Below, piece after piece: positions 1 to 14,284 of a stretch of 64,000 bases of DNA. Under the pieces are notes generated by a model. The model ran no database searches. It was not told the DNA's origin and saw only the letters and a program-made list of their open reading frames with translations. Within the stretch, counting starts at the first letter, position 1. The number at the start of each line of letters is the position of its first letter. Position numbers and translations under genes: made by a program. The stretch is from Synaphobranchus kaupii (Eukaryota; Chordata; Actinopteri; Anguilliformes; Synaphobranchidae). The stretch is from NCBI GenBank assembly GCA_029718625.1, contig CM056389.1, forward strand, positions 14,165,723 to 14,229,722, in the 5' to 3' direction.

Positions 1-886
1 AAAAAATAACCGCTGTCAAAAAACATCTTAATTCACCAGCAAAATAAAAATGGCAAACATTATAAAGAAAAACAAAAAAAACTTACGTTTGCATGTATCC
101 TTAAGCGAAAATGCATAAATAAGGCAACTATTCACAATAAACTGTAGATGTATCTGTTTGAAAAAAGCTTTTTTCCAGATACACATAATGGTTGCCAAAC
201 CTTGTGACCTATGTGATTATATTCTAATTGGTATAATATCACCAGTCAGTGCTCAAGCTTCTGTGACACATCTTATAAAGGTGAATTATTTAAAAAGAAA
301 TTATGTCTCAAACAAACAATTGTTTATGGCTGTGTGGTGATATTGGCTATTCCTTATTGTTCCGTGCATCTGAGTTATCAGCCCCAGAGGTGGGCCAAGG
401 GTTTCCTCCAGTAATGAGGCACCAGCTAATAATTTAACATTAACAATTTACAATAATCAGGAGGAAACCACCAAGGGCCTTTCATTTTAGTTAGTTTTAA
501 TCAGGAGAGCCCACTTATTAGAATAAAGAAGACTCAATTACAAAGGCGAATCCCAGCCTATTGCACTTATTGTCTTGTGATACAGGATTCATCACAAAGG
601 CAAGGCCTGGCGTTTGTTTTCCAGGGCTTAGAGCTGCAGAGCTCAGAGCTCGCTCGCTCACACAACCAACTCACCGACTCCAATCTCTGCTCGGATGCCC
701 GTGTGTTAGGACCCTATATCCACTGAGTAATCAACACTGATTGGCTCAGTGTGAACAGGAAGTCAATTTCTAATCACGACCACAGCTGTTGGTCTGCTCT
801 GTCATACATGGTAATTTTTACTGTCCCCTTCCTTTCCCACCTTTAGAGGGGGGTGGGGAGGCATTCTAAGGGAGAAAAATAAGTAA
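1..886. other. Unique non-coding DNA, possible conserved regulatory block
   Basis: No open frame of note and no repeat recognised. Between about 400 and 640 the sequence is of mixed composition, lacks simple repeats and has several homeodomain-type TAAT sites, as fish conserved non-coding elements often do. This is a compositional impression only; a multi-species alignment would decide. Confidence 0.3.
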
Positions 887-897
887 CCCCCCCCCCC
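887..897. repeat. C11 homopolymer
   Basis: Uninterrupted run of 11 C. It is the first of nine G/C homopolymers of 11 or more in this window. Confidence 0.95.
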
Positions 898-3800
898 ATC
901 AGCTGATGGCTGATACTGTTTCCTCGTTTAAAGGAAAGAGATTAGAAGGAGAATGTTGAAAACGGATTAAACAATGAAATTAATGAGTATAATGAGCTAC
1001 AGCTGAGTGATGTAACAGTTACTTGTCTGAACGGAATATCAACACCAAGGGTAGGTAGTCATCCCAGTGTTTATATCATGGATTTTATTGATTAACTATT
1101 TTCGGATTTATGTGTTGACCTTCCTCCAACTGAGCTGCATATGTTGACGTACTTGCGACCTGTTTCAAGTTAATATCAATGTAACATGGGTCCCAACAAC
1201 CCGCGTAGCCCACCAGGCAAGTGAAAACACTATCGCAACACTCAATGACTACAAGGACTGGATGAGTTATTGTTCTCCCTTTTGATGTCAATCACAGACG
1301 CCTGTAATAGTGGCAGTTAGTACAATCACATAAAGCAAAGCAAAGCTTTCACCTGCTGTGGATTCAATTGGGCCAAAGTGATGGATGTCACCTGTTAATG
1401 CATACCTGCTGACTTCAGCTTCTACAGGAAGCCAACACAGAAACTTGTGTGATGGCGTTGTTGAAATTTATTACGCAAAGTAGGCAGGTCTGCCGAACAT
1501 TAGTTTATTAGTGTACCACAACTTTGTTTGAAAAAAAAAAAAAAGGATATGATTGTGTCTGTTGAAAACTATGATTTTGTCATTTTTACTGACGGTGTGT
1601 TGTTTTGTTAGTCATCCAATAATGTAGGCTTTGTTTGTCTGCGGGTGAAATTTATTTTTTATGAGTAGTCAGTCTACTGTCATTCGGTTATTGAGATTAA
1701 TATTATTAGGCTACTTTTTGAGCATTTTGATCAGCCGATCTTAGTATCAGCCAATATGAATAAGTTTGTCTTAAACTATTGTCCATACTGATATTACCCC
1801 AACACTATTATGCATCCCTAATAATGATATAAAATCCCCTGTGATTTAGCCATTTTCTATGGCAAGTTTAAAACTGGCTTAGCAGCAGGTTTCAATGGAG
1901 ACTGCATTGATGACCACATCATCTCTGCCTTGGCCCTACTTGCACCTGCAAGCCTTCCCATTCCTTAGCTTTGATACACAGAGAGAGGCTGGAGTTGCTG
2001 ACAGCATATGGCTAGCTCATATTTTCGTCTTAGCAAAGTCCCCTCCCTTTTCAGCTGCCAGCACCTAATGCCTCAAACAAGAACAGAAAGGGTGATAAAC
2101 TCCATTTTGTGTCTCTAGGTATTTATTATTTGGAACTGTCTACACCCTGTACATTATGTGTTTTTATGTGATTGCTCAGCTATTTCAATGTGCAAAGCAA
2201 TTTGCCTTCAAGGGTTTATTTTTGTTCACCTCTGACGGAAAAGCGCCACCCCCATACCAACCTGTTCACCTGGCTTAACGTTCGGAAGCCTGACTCCTTC
2301 AGCGTCCTCAGAGCAGTTTCACAGTTTGTACTTTTTTCTGTCTTTGGTGTTTAAAACTCTATTTTTTTTCTTTGTCCTTTCTTTTTTTTCACTGTTTTTC
2401 TTTGGAGCCAAGCCTCCCACTCTTAATAATAAACATATGTCTCCCAAGAGTATCTCTTCAGAATGCCTACTGCTGAGCCTTTGGTGTAGGGGGTTACAGC
2501 TGTCATAGCACCCCCCCAGATATCCTCTCCTTAACCTGTGGGGTAGAGGGAGGGGAAAGAGAGGAAGACATCACTGTGCAGGTTCAGTTTGCAAACACTT
2601 GCAGTATTTTCTTTTTCTTTTTATAGTTTTTGGACCCCATGTCTGCATGAGTTGCAGAACAGCATGAGTTGCAGTCAAGACTTCTGAACCAAGCAATTAT
2701 GTGGCTGATTGCAATATTGTGACTAGTACTATGTTACGAATGTTCCCGAATAATAGAATGATAGATTTGTTTTTATTTTATTTATTTTAGCCTGGGATAT
2801 ACTGAGAAATGTAAAAGTTTATTTGTGAAATGCACTATGTAGACTACGTAAAATCTGACTGATTTAGTCCACTTTTTTCTTCCTATAGGTTAGCTGTAGT
2901 TCTTCAAAGGTCCCCGAGTCACCAAAACAGAATTGAGTTTGGTTCAGTCTGCCATAGGAAAGCACAGGCAGTAATGAGGTTGAGCATATTGAGTGTTATT
3001 GCTCGAATCCACCACCACTTTAGAGGAAGCAACCTAATGTTCATAGTGATATAGCAGAGCAGAACTCACCTCTTGTACATATTCTATATCCACCGCTCTA
3101 TCCTCGGTAGCTCTATGGTGAGAGAATTGATGCTTGGAGCCATAAATGTTAATACCCATTCTAAAATGGAAGATGCATGAGCAAAAGGAGCAAACAGATT
3201 TGATGCATTGATGATGAGGAATTTCTGGGAAAGAGCCCCTTTTCAATTTCCTTTGAAATCTAAGACCACTCAATCAATCGCGCTACGCTGGCTCTGTCAT
3301 ATCGTGCCGTTTCTCAAACATTTGTCTTGGGAATTGAGACGGGGAATGGGATTCCGAGTGATAACATTGACACTGGAGCTTTCGGAAAAAGGGTCATCAC
3401 ATAATATAGAAGGTTTTTTAACGTTAAACAGAACCTTGGTTTGCTCGGTTGGTTTCAATGGTAAAACCAGGAGAGCTTCTGCTCTGTTTATGTCCTATAG
3501 CAAATGGGACTAAAACATCTTAATGGGACTAGCAGTCATTTTGACACAAAGTGATTTTTAGCAGAAGATGGAAATTAGAGAACGCAACTGAAAGCGGTGG
3601 GATTTTCCACCATTTTATAACATTTCTAAATGACTCCAAATGTCACAGTAGTTGGCCCACTGTGTAATTTACTTCACGCAATTCTTTATAGAGTCAAGGC
3701 CAGCGTATTCTTACACATTTATTACCATTTTATTAACATCTGTACACACAAAATGGAGAGAGAACTCTGTGACAGAGCCAGCTGGGTGATTGCAGGCCTG

Positions 3801-5867
3801 CTATGGAGAAGGACCGGCTCCTGTCTGCTTTAACAGTGTCAACAGGTTAAAGAGGAGAGAATTGCACAGGGATTTTAATTACTGGATAGGCGAGCTCTTC
3901 ATCTCAAGGGGGCTGATTTTATTGAAACAACACTGATTACAGCGCTGGTAAATATCTGCTAAGTGTCACGGGTCTGCACTTGAATTGCCCATGCCTCACT
4001 CAACCTTGAATTTTGTAACAGATGGATAGACAGACTAAAGGTGTCATCTCAGTTCAATCCCTGATTAAATGTAAATAAGGGAGCGCTTGTGTAAAAGTAC
4101 CCGAAAACAGAAAAGCCGCTGCTACATGATGAGAAACCAGACAAATTTGGGATGATTAACAAAAGGTTTTCTACAGCCTAATGTTTCGCATAACTTATAA
4201 CACTGATTTGACAGCAGTTGATTTAGGAGTCCTTATTTTTATGCAAATGCAGTTTTAAGAGAGTGCACAAAAGGTTCAATTCAGCCACCTCTTAGTATCT
4301 TGAGTGACAGATTCATCAGACTGTGTTACTCTAATTATGATACTACTCACAATATTGCCACTAAAGGTGTCTTAAGAAAATTTACTTTACCCAGTAAATG
4401 TAAAACTTTATCTCCCACAAATGTCATCCTTTATACACACATTTGTGGGAAATACTTCAGATAAATGTTGGCATGACTCAAATAGTTTGAAATATATGCA
4501 ATAAGCAGTTATGACTCAGAATGTACATGTAAAACCAAAGGGGGACAGTCGAAGGCCCTGTACACATTACAGCTAAATACGGTTGTCACTCCTCATATTA
4601 GTTCTTTAAAGGGTAACTACACTCTAGATCGCTTTTTTTTATTTTTAGCTGTAAACGTGTTTGTATGCCTACCTTTTAATGAAACTTATTGATCCATTCC
4701 GTTATTTCAACAATTCTGAAATAATAACATAAATCAGGAGAAACTGGTAGAAAAGCGTCTTTGTGCTGCCCCTAACGGTTGAAATTTCCTTTCTGCTGCC
4801 CGCTCTAGCCTCGCTCTAATGGTGATGTCTGAGTACCTATTTCTTCGTACTACTACGTCATATAGATAATTGTTGTCGCCCACAACGGAAACAGCCGGCA
4901 CCTGATTGGTTAGACCCGCTACGTTACTTTTGTTTCGGCTCCACATTTTTAAACCGGAACAACGTTGTGTCCTGTTCATAAACTCTCTTATTCCACCTAA
5001 GTAGTCCACTAAAATAGATATTTGAAGTGAGAAATAGGCCATGTGGTTGCTGAACCTTGATTCATATTTGATGTGCAACGTCTAGTTTGACAGTTTGATC
5101 CGAGTTATACGAAAATAATTTGTACAATCCTACGTTAATTTATGCAAATGACGATGGACACAGCTCCTCCGCCCCCACCCCTCTCCCTCGCTCACCCCAC
5201 AAAGTATTTCTCAAAAGGCCTAAGTGAGATTGCAAAACCATCAAGCAGTAATGGCATTTTTAAACCATGAGTACCTCTCATTCCTTAGAATGTCTTAGTA
5301 TCTTAGGTGAAGTCTCTATATGAATGTTCTGTTAAAACCCAAAACCATTATTAAAACCTTATTTCAATTTATTACAGTGCATGATATAAGTATACATCAC
5401 CAATTAGCATTATAACACTACTATGCCTTATACTCTATATATTATTAATATCAGATACTGCAGAAACACAGCATACAATAACTGATGCATTATAAAGTAT
5501 TTGATGCTGTGTTTATTGCACAAAAAAAAGATTCAGACATGATCAAACCACTTGGCGTGATTGACATTATGATCACAGATCCCCAACCATTTCATGCAAA
5601 GAAAGACCTAATTCAAGTTTAATTCAGTGGAATGAATGTGGAGCAATTCTCATATATTATTAATGAATGGTTTCAGAATTCCTGAGAGAGATGAAATATG
5701 CAGCATATTGATTGTCTGAAGGGCTTTGACAGCCACTGCAGGTAAAGAATGTTGACATGCTGAGTGTGCATCGCCCTGGGCGTGAGGGTAAAAATAACCA
5801 CTGTCACAGTCCTGTTCAGTAACTGAGAACTGGCACGGACACCTGGGGCTGTACAAACCTGCCACTC
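898..5867. other. Unique AT-rich non-coding DNA
   Basis: About 5 kb without a recognisable gene. Open frames are short and unconserved in appearance. The part from about 4600 to 5160 differs in texture (CpG-containing, with a start resembling transposon ends such as AAAGGGTAACTACACTC) and may be an old dispersed repeat, but I found no second copy here and cannot assign it. The remainder shows nothing I can name. Confidence 0.4.
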
Positions 5868-6310
5868 CTGGAGTGGACCAGCGCTCCTCCATCTGAACTC
5901 ACAGAGTGGACCAGCGCTCCTCCATCTGAACTCACAGAGTGGACCAGCGCTCCTCCATCTGAACTCACAGAGTGGACCAGCGCTCCTCCATCTGAACTCA
6001 CAGAGTGGACCAGCGCTCCTCCATCTGAACTCACAGAGTGGATCAGCGCTCCTCCATCTGAACTCACAGAGTGGACCAGCGCTCCTCCATCTGAACTCAC
6101 AGAGTGGATCAGCGCTCCTCCATCTGAACTCACAGAGTGGACCAGCGCTCCTCCATCTGAACTCACAGAGTGGACCAGCGCTCCTCCATCTGAACTCACA
6201 GAGTGGACCAGCGCTCCTCCATCTGAACTCACAGAGTGGACCAGCGCTCCTCCATCTGAACTCACAGAGTGGACCAGCGCTCCTCCATCTGAACTCACAG
6301 AGTGGACCAG
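5868..6310. repeat. 33-bp minisatellite, about 13 copies
   Basis: Head-to-tail copies of a 33-bp unit beginning GAGTGGACCAGCGCTCCTCC, almost identical; two units differ by a C-to-T (GGATCAG for GGACCAG). Because 33 is a multiple of three, the minus strand stays open for 160 codons (11-residue repeat SSDGGALVHSV). I see no gene context for that frame. The uniformity of the units points to recent expansion or homogenisation. Confidence 0.97.
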
Positions 6311-7828
6311 TGCTTGCTTTCAGCAGTTAAATTCTCACGCAAAGAGGAGACTCACAATTAACTTATTCAGTGCCGCGGGCGACTTTAGTCGACGAAAATG
6401 AAAATGATCTAAAGTGCCGATGGTGTCTATAGTCTATAGTCGACCACAACTTTACTCTTTACTCCATAAAGAATTCTGGATTTGAGCTGGGAAAAATGAA
6501 ACGATGACCAATTACGTTCTTTTACTGTCTTTTTTTTCCGATTTTTTTCGATACTGTCTTAATTTTTTCGATATTTATCCCATGTTTAAAAAAAATGTCT
6601 AACCATCTAAACCAACATCGGGGCGTGGGAATAATACATCCCCGTCAATTTGTACCAACATGTTTCTGCACCAGTGACCAAGAATATAAAGAAATTGAAC
6701 ACAATCAAGTGGACATTATAACAAACAAGGCTACTGCTATGCTACTGCCTCAGTAAGCCTAGCTTTCAGTCGTTCCACGATCATCTGGTAAAGTGTTTGA
6801 GTCACAGACAGTAGTCTACCATGAATGAGTTTTATAATATCCCTTTCCCAACTTATATTAAATAATTATCTCATTTCCACTGCTGTCCAGTTATTACCCA
6901 TATCTCCTCCAGTGACTATCGTTTTGTTGGTTCTGTTTTTAATTAGTCCCTCACACCACAGATTTTAGCCTATGTTATTTTTGCCTCAGGATAACTGTTT
7001 CTGTTTGAAATGGTTGATACAAATTAACTCACGTCGACAGCTCATTTGTACATATCTATACAAATGACCAGTGATTATGTTTATTGTTCATTTTTACATA
7101 TCTGTACTTTATGCAAGAGCTGATTTTTATGGAAAATTGTTTTCACTATTATTCCACATCACCAATTTAAGAGACATGCTAACCAAACTAAGAAGCACTG
7201 ACAATAAATTATTTATATTTCCATTAATATTGTTTGAAGTCGTTCTAATAGTGAACTGAACCAGAAGGTGTGCTATTTAGTGCCATCTATCCTCATTAAC
7301 AAAACATTATGTTGAATAGGTAAAATGTGTTTTATTAGAAGTTTGCACATTGACAGGATCAAGCAAAAAATTTTGAATGTAACATAACATAACACAAATA
7401 ACATAGAATGCAAGTGGAACACATATAATGCCCTGATCCGAGTGAAACGCAACAGGGCATTATAGCTGGACAAAAATGTTAGCGCCTAGCTATCGGTATT
7501 AGCAGGGCTGTGCATACCGTAATTTGCATAATGTCAGCTGAGTTTCGCTTTTGAAGTTTATTTCAAACAGAAAATGTGATGCTAAAATATTTGTGGAAGG
7601 ATTACATCCAGACCTTTATGTGTTTCAGAGTGACAGAGAGGGTTAATCAGTGTTACTGAAGGTTGATGTAGTATGAAACAGAATACATGACTTAAGCCTG
7701 CCTTGCATGTCTGTCACTAAACTGAGGCACGAGGGAAATGAAGTACTAGACTCTCTAACTCTATACAAGAGACCACATTGCCTGCTAAGTACTCCCACAT
7801 GTGATGGCAGGAAATGACATATACCCAC
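6311..7828. other. Unique AT-rich non-coding DNA
   Basis: No gene or repeat recognised. Composition is AT-rich with T-runs around 6530-6600. A 62-codon open frame at 7071-7259 has no recognisable motif and is probably chance. Confidence 0.4.
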
Positions 7829-7941
7829 ACACACACACACACACACACATACGCACGCACACACACAGGCCCACACACACACACACACGCACGCACACAC
7901 ACAGGCTCACACGCCCGCACACACACACATACACACGCACG

Positions 7942-7987
<46 letters not shown>

Positions 7988-8051
7988 CCCACATGCCCGC
8001 ACACACACACAGGCCCACATGCCCGCACACACACACAAAGGCCCACACGCC

Positions 8052-8088
<37 letters not shown>

Positions 8089-8161
8089 ACATAGCTATAT
8101 GCACACCCACGCACACATAGCTATATGCACACCCACGCGCACATATGCACATGCACACAGG

Positions 8162-8198
<37 letters not shown>

Positions 8199-8218
8199 TT
8201 ATACGCACACCCACGCAT
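7829..8218. repeat. Compound (CA)n array with longer internal units
   Basis: Mostly (CA)n with CpG-containing interruptions (CGCACG). Superimposed are two higher-order units: GGCCCACATGCCCGCACAC repeated near 7985-8060, and about 25 bp containing TAGCTATATGCACACCCACG repeated near 8090-8145, with a variant at 8195-8217. These periodicities suggest unequal exchange as well as slippage. Open frames across it on both strands are repeat artefacts. Confidence 0.95.
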
Positions 8219-8223
8219 ACATA

Positions 8224-8510
8224 CAGTGCCCTCTACTATTATTGGCACCCCTGCTAAAGATGTGTAAAAAGGGTTATAAAAAATTCACCCTTTGGTAAAT
8301 TAGTTTAATGTCACACTGAAAAAATTAGAAAAATCCAACCTTTAATTGAAGTAAATTTATTATGAAAAAAAAAATCCCTCATCAAGAAATAATTTTTTTT
8401 AACAAAACCGTGTGTGCCACAATTATTGGCACCCCTGCATTTATATATAGAATAAAGTAATCATTTCTAATATTTGGTCGCATATCCTTTGCATGCCATG
8501 ACTTCCTGAT
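8224..8510 (-). mobile_element. Tc1/mariner transposon, 3' end fragment
   Basis: A TA dinucleotide precedes a terminus starting CAGTGCCCTCTACTATTATT. The core ATTATTGGCACCCCTG recurs about 195 bp further in (near 8421), which is the IR/DR end structure of fish Tc1 elements. Just inside, the minus strand reads VMACKGYATKY followed by a stop, the usual C-terminus of Tc1 transposases. The rest of the transposase is missing; the palindromic element that follows replaces it. Confidence 0.8.
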
Positions 8511-8536
8511 GTCTGTGACCCAACAACATCAAAAGA

Positions 8537-9030
8537 CTCTTGATATCTTATTTTCTGGTACTCTTACAAGCGATACTATAACTTCTCTGCATTTGAATGG
8601 ATCTCTATGGGAACTGGGGGTTGGGACTAGATTTAGCTGTAAATTATACTGGAACAGTATGGAATACATGGTTGGTAAAATGGCTGTAAGTCATTAAGGG
8701 TCTGAGGTATCAAACGAGCCTCAAACCATCACTCTGCTGCCAGATATGCAGCAGATATGGATGGATCACTTTAAGGGTTGTTTCTCCTGACAAATGTTCC
8801 TTTTGAACTCTATGGAAAAATAAGTCAGGAGAAGAAAACCTTAAAGTGATCCATCCATATCTACTGTATTTCTGGCAGCAGAGTGATGGTTTTAGGCTTG
8901 TTTGACACGTCAGACCCTTGATGACTTAAAGCCATTTAGCCAACCATGTGTTCCACACTGTTCCAGTGTAATTTAAAGCTAAATCTAGTCCCACCCCCCA
9001 ATTCCCATAGAGATCCATTCAAATGCAGAG
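8537..9030. mobile_element. Palindromic foldback/MITE element (family B), right end lost
   Basis: The left arm from 8585 (CTCTGCATTTGAATGGATCT) is mirrored by the right arm ending at 9030, giving a roughly 446-bp imperfect palindrome. The centre near 8810 is itself hairpin-like (AAGTCAGGAG against CTCCTGAC). A second copy at 47887-48240 continues beyond the point corresponding to 9030, so the family extends farther on both sides, to about 8537 here. The right extension is absent and replaced by a CA array. No coding capacity; superfamily unknown. Confidence 0.8.

Positions 9031-10003
<973 letters not shown>

Positions 10004-10055
<52 letters not shown>
10004..10055. repeat. (TG)n microsatellite
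   Basis: About 26 perfect TG units. Confidence 0.97.
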
Positions 10056-10058
<3 letters not shown>

Positions 10059-10826
10059 ACATGTTGTATGGACGTGCGTGTGCGCATACATGAGAAATGT
10101 CACCACCCCCTCCTGTGTTTTCTGCACAGTTTGCATGCCTACACACACAGCTGGAGAGATAGAAAATCGTAAAAAATTCCTCAGCTTCTGTTTTTGCTGT
10201 AAAATAATTGGGCCACAGAACAATAGTGAAGGTTTATTTCATTGCCCCTTTCCCGAGGGGAAGTTGACGCATTTATCTCCTCAATGCAGCCTCTCCCCTG
10301 TTTTGGAAGGAGTAATTAATTCCTCATTTATAGGAAATTAAAGCTTTGCCAAGATAAGGACCTTAGTCCGGGAGACATTTGGAGTCCCGTCTACTTCGGA
10401 GCACACTGGCTTCTCCTTCCGCTAGATTTGTTTTTCCCCTAATAATTGTGGATAGTGGGGACATAGCCTCTTACCTCTTTTAGAATGCGCAGCAGGACAA
10501 CGTGTCTTACGGGTACTTTTATTTTTTATTATTATTTTTTTTCTAATATCTTACCAACCGCCGTTCCTGTGATGATTTCTTTTTTTCCATTATTTATGAC
10601 TTCATTATTTCTAATTGTTCAACAGCATTGCACACTGTAGGTGGTGACAGAAATGTCACTGTAACAACGACTGCACTGAACACGGTGACACAGAACAGCC
10701 GAACGGAGGCCCTTGCAGGCACACATTTTATATATATATATTTTATATGAGAAAACAGCCCCCTGTGTGTTGACAACGTTAACTTTGTGCAACCGGATAT
10801 CACAGTTATAGACAGAACATAATGTA
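10056..10826. other. Unique non-coding DNA
   Basis: No gene seen. A compact mixed-composition block at about 10300-10420 (TAATTAATTCCTCATTTATA onward) has the look of a conserved element, without proof. A short (TA)n tract lies near 10731-10741. Confidence 0.35.
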
Positions 10827-11088
10827 GCACAAGTCCTCCTGTGATCATAAGGTTATTAGTACTAGCAGGAAGTAAATTATATGTAGACAATGAAAAAAAA
10901 AAACTTACATAATCCAATAAATTCTATCATTACAGTGACTGTTAGTCTGCATTTATCTCCTCAAAGCACAAGTCCTCCTGTGATCATAAGGTTATTAGTA
11001 CTAGCAGGAAGTAAATTATATGTAGACAATGAAAAAAAAACTTACATAATCCAATAAATTCTATCATTATAGTGAATGTTAGTCTGCA
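10827..11088. repeat. Recent 139-bp tandem duplication
   Basis: The segment starting GCACAAGTCCTCCTGTGATC at 10827 is repeated from 10966 with only a few differences: A-run length, one C/T (ATTACAG against ATTATAG) and one C/A. Period is 139 bp; the second copy stops near 11088, so it is slightly shorter. Near identity means a young duplication. Confidence 0.95.
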
Positions 11089-11221
11089 CAGACCAATGAG
11101 GAATTACCTATGCTGTCTCAAGCTTATTAGCAAAAAAACTACAAAAAACTAACAAACACAAGAAGGAAAGAAGGAAATCCATCAATAAGAACCCAGTTAT
11201 TCTTTGATTGTAAACAGCATG

Positions 11222-11249
11222 ATAATAATAATAATAATAATAATAATAA
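11222..11249. repeat. (AAT)n microsatellite
   Basis: About nine ATA/AAT units. Confidence 0.95.
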
Positions 11250-12499
11250 ATGCAGTTGAAAATATATATGTAACAAAGCCTATGGAAAGTGGATATTGGT
11301 TATGAAGTTATGAATTGTATTGGGTTTATGAAATTGCATATTTTGTGAGAGAGCCTTGGACTAAGTTCACATGAGACGCATAGTATAGTTTGATTCTGAT
11401 CCCATTACAGCATCTGACGTGTGAATCCCTGTCCATGAGAAGGAGCCGACAAGTCTCTTTCTTAGACGGGTCTCTCGAGAAATCATGGGCGATTCTCATT
11501 ATGCACAAGTTAATATTTCTACAAACATTGCGACCTGGATTTAATCAATATCTGTCCCCGGTTTTGACTAACATTTTATTGCTTGATGTTGGTTTCCTTT
11601 TGTATGCCAGCCAATTGGGCGCACTGTCACTAACGCAGTAGAAACAAAAGGTGCACGTTTTCTCATCATCTTGTTCTCGCTGACCGCGTCGATCGTCGTA
11701 CCAGGTCACATGCGTTTAACGGTGTCGGCCAAGCGCGAGCTGGGCTCAGGGTATAAAATACATACGCTGAAATGTAAAGAAAACAAATAATAGATCAGAG
11801 TGGATTGAAGAGTTGTCTCCATCAGCAGCACGTGGGTGAAGGATGAACACGCACACACGCACGCACGCACGCACACGCAAGCTCATGGGCCTGTTTGTAA
11901 TGCAAGCGCGAGGCGCACTGCTGCACACATTGCTGCACACATTAAGTATTCAGTGCGTAGACCTCACATGTTGTAGTCCATTGATTTTACATGCGCCTGT
12001 ACCTACTGTGACTTTGATTGCGGTGCCTCATTTGATATCCGTGGTCCCTGCTGGTAAACCACTTGGAATAGGGGAGGCAAGTGAACCGAGAGAACCCCGT
12101 TCTCCCATTCCTATCTAATAGGATCTGGATCCATAAGCAGGTGGAGGCCGTTTTCATATACATATATATGACAATCTGACAATCTGGCGATGACGTGTGA
12201 GTGGCAGACAGTTAGTGCCTCCCTGTAAATTCTGCTTGAGTTGGGTATTTATTTGCAGGGGGGGGGGGGTCACTGGATTTGTACTGAGGCTAATCAGAAC
12301 CAGAACTACAGCACAAGCATATATTCAAGAGCGCACAGCGGTGCCAGGGTTTGCATTTCCCTCTTGTAAGGACATCACAGACTTGGGCAAATGCTTTTGT
12401 CAATGCTTATACGTTAACCATTTAGACGCTGGTAAAATTCTCACAGACAATTTAAGAACTATTTTTTCCTAATATTTAGAACAGAATTATTCTTTCGTA
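11250..12499. other. Non-coding DNA with CpG-containing stretch
   Basis: From about 11640 to 12000 CpG is locally frequent, and GGGTATAAAATAC at 11749-11761 resembles a TATA box, but no open frame follows and no initiation context can be confirmed. A G12 run lies at 12258-12269. No gene recognised. Confidence 0.35.
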
Positions 12500-13140
12500 T
12501 GTACATTTTGAACCGCTTCATTGACAGTTCAGTTCCCGGGGATCTCCGCATTTCGCTGGCAGGAATGTTTCAAGTATGTATTTGACCCAGTTCTGGTATC
12601 CAGTGAAGAAGGGACTTTGATTTCCGTCCAACAACTCGCCGTCTCATGACATACAGGCTGACGGAGATCACACACCGGGGCTCTCTCTTTGCCTCGTTCT
12701 CTCCGCTCTCCCCCCAGAGTCATATCCTTCAACCGCACCCCCGACTGACTTCTAAAACCCCCCGAGTGTAACAGATCCGTTAATCGGCCCTGAGTCGTTA
12801 TCTGATTAAGGTTGACGAAAAGGAGATCAATAGGAGCGGCGCGTCCTGTCAGTAACGATTATAATGACGGACGTAGCATGTGGCGATCCGTGGCGCGGCG
12901 CCACCGGCGCTACGCCGCCGCATGCCTGGGGCTCGACTGCCTGCTGTCCGCTTGCAGAGCGGGGTTCTAGTTCAGAGACTTAAAAGCAGAAAAAGAAGAG
13001 GAAACTGTAATAACTGTCATCCTGTCTGTGCTGCACTCACTCCGCACATGCGTTTTTTTGGCCTTCGGGCGGAAAGGAAACGGGGAAACTCGGAACTATT
13101 TCTGGCACTTTCTCATTTGCTCAAACAAGGCAAAGTAAAG
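12500..13140. promoter_or_regulatory. CpG-rich block, possible regulatory element
   Basis: Around 12840-12980 CpGs cluster densely (GGCGCGGCGCCACCGGCGCT), in contrast to the CpG-poor surroundings. The flanking stretch at 12780-12880 has sites such as TCTGATTAAGG and CGATTATAATGACGG, typical of homeodomain-bound conserved elements. An open frame of 92 codons crosses it but has no recognisable domain. It could equally be a small CpG island at an unannotated promoter. Confidence 0.35.
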
Positions 13141-14181
13141 GGCGTTTGGTACCCTTAATTTTAATGATTGCCATACGTGTCACAGAAACGACGGTTATGT
13201 CTAAGAAATGGAAACAAGATCACGGCTCGTTTGCATGCGTCCGTAAAGCGACTTTATTAGTTATTGAGTTACGAGATATTTACAGTACAAAGAACATAAT
13301 GAGAACTTTCAGTGATTTTCTTTTGTTCAGTTTTTTTGTTTTCTAACTCGGTCCAATTGCTCTGTACCTCGATTGTGCGTGGCCATTCACGCAAAATCAA
13401 TAGTCCGTCCGAAACAAAGGAGGCGGATTTTTATTCAAGATGCTTTTTCTCCACTCCAAGTACTTCATCAGAAGCATCCCTGGCATACCATGCTAACTCT
13501 CCCCTAATTCTTTGCTGACAAGGCCTTGAGCTAATGAGGCTCTCATATTTACCGCACAACTGGGCGCATAGATTGTGTCACTCAAGCACTAATGAATAAG
13601 CAGACAAAAGTGCCGTCCTGCAAACTTGCATTTTTATGGTGTCATCGATTCTAATCTTCGAGTGCTGCACAGTCACTTCTGTGCGGATTTAAATTGCATG
13701 GACTTGAGAGAATTCCATTTGCCTTCATTCCAAGAGAAATTGTATGGGTCACTTCATTCATGTGCTGTCTCTGTCTTTTTGGGGCATCGTTCATGGTTCA
13801 AGGCAAAACTGCATCAGTGTTTACACAGATAATAAGAAATAGAGGGTTTCAAATCGATGTCAGGCACAAAACACTTATCAAAAATATTTTTTCAACTGAT
13901 TAACATAAAAGGTTCACCTTCATAAGGAAAGAGATTTTTTTGTTTGTTAGTGGCCTATTTCTCATTCCCTCTGAGGCCATTTTTGAGCTTTGGCATATTC
14001 AGTCAATCAATCAATCTTTATTTCCTTATAGCGCCATTTCGTTTAAGCTTTATTTTATAGGGAATGTTCCAAATGAGATAAAGAATCTTCTTTGCAAGGG
14101 AGACTAAGCCAAGAAGAAGCACAGATGGAAGCATGGACCTTTTCAAAGAAAAACACAAGTACACCAATAGCACAGGTATTA
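13141..14181. other. Unique non-coding DNA
   Basis: No gene recognised. The stretch at about 13520-13620 (ACTAATGAATAAGCAGAC) is compact and repeat-free, like a candidate conserved element. Otherwise nothing stands out. Confidence 0.35.
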
Positions 14182-14187
14182 ACACGC

Positions 14188-14237
<50 letters not shown>

Positions 14238-14284
14238 ACGCACACGCACACGCACACGCACACACACACGCACACACACACACA
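14182..14284. repeat. (CA)n / (CGCACA)n microsatellite
   Basis: CA array with a central (CACACG)n phase at about 14226-14262. Confidence 0.96.

Noticed and set aside
5816..6298. 160-codon minus-strand frame of an 11-residue repeat
   Set aside because: Product of a 33-bp minisatellite with no gene context; no sign of exons around it.
10266..10967. 16-base word GCATTTATCTCCTCAA at both 10269 and 10950
   Set aside because: The surrounding sequence does not align, so a chance or very short match is likely.
11749..11761. TATA box and promoter
   Set aside because: A single TATAAAATA word in AT-rich fish DNA with no transcript evidence.
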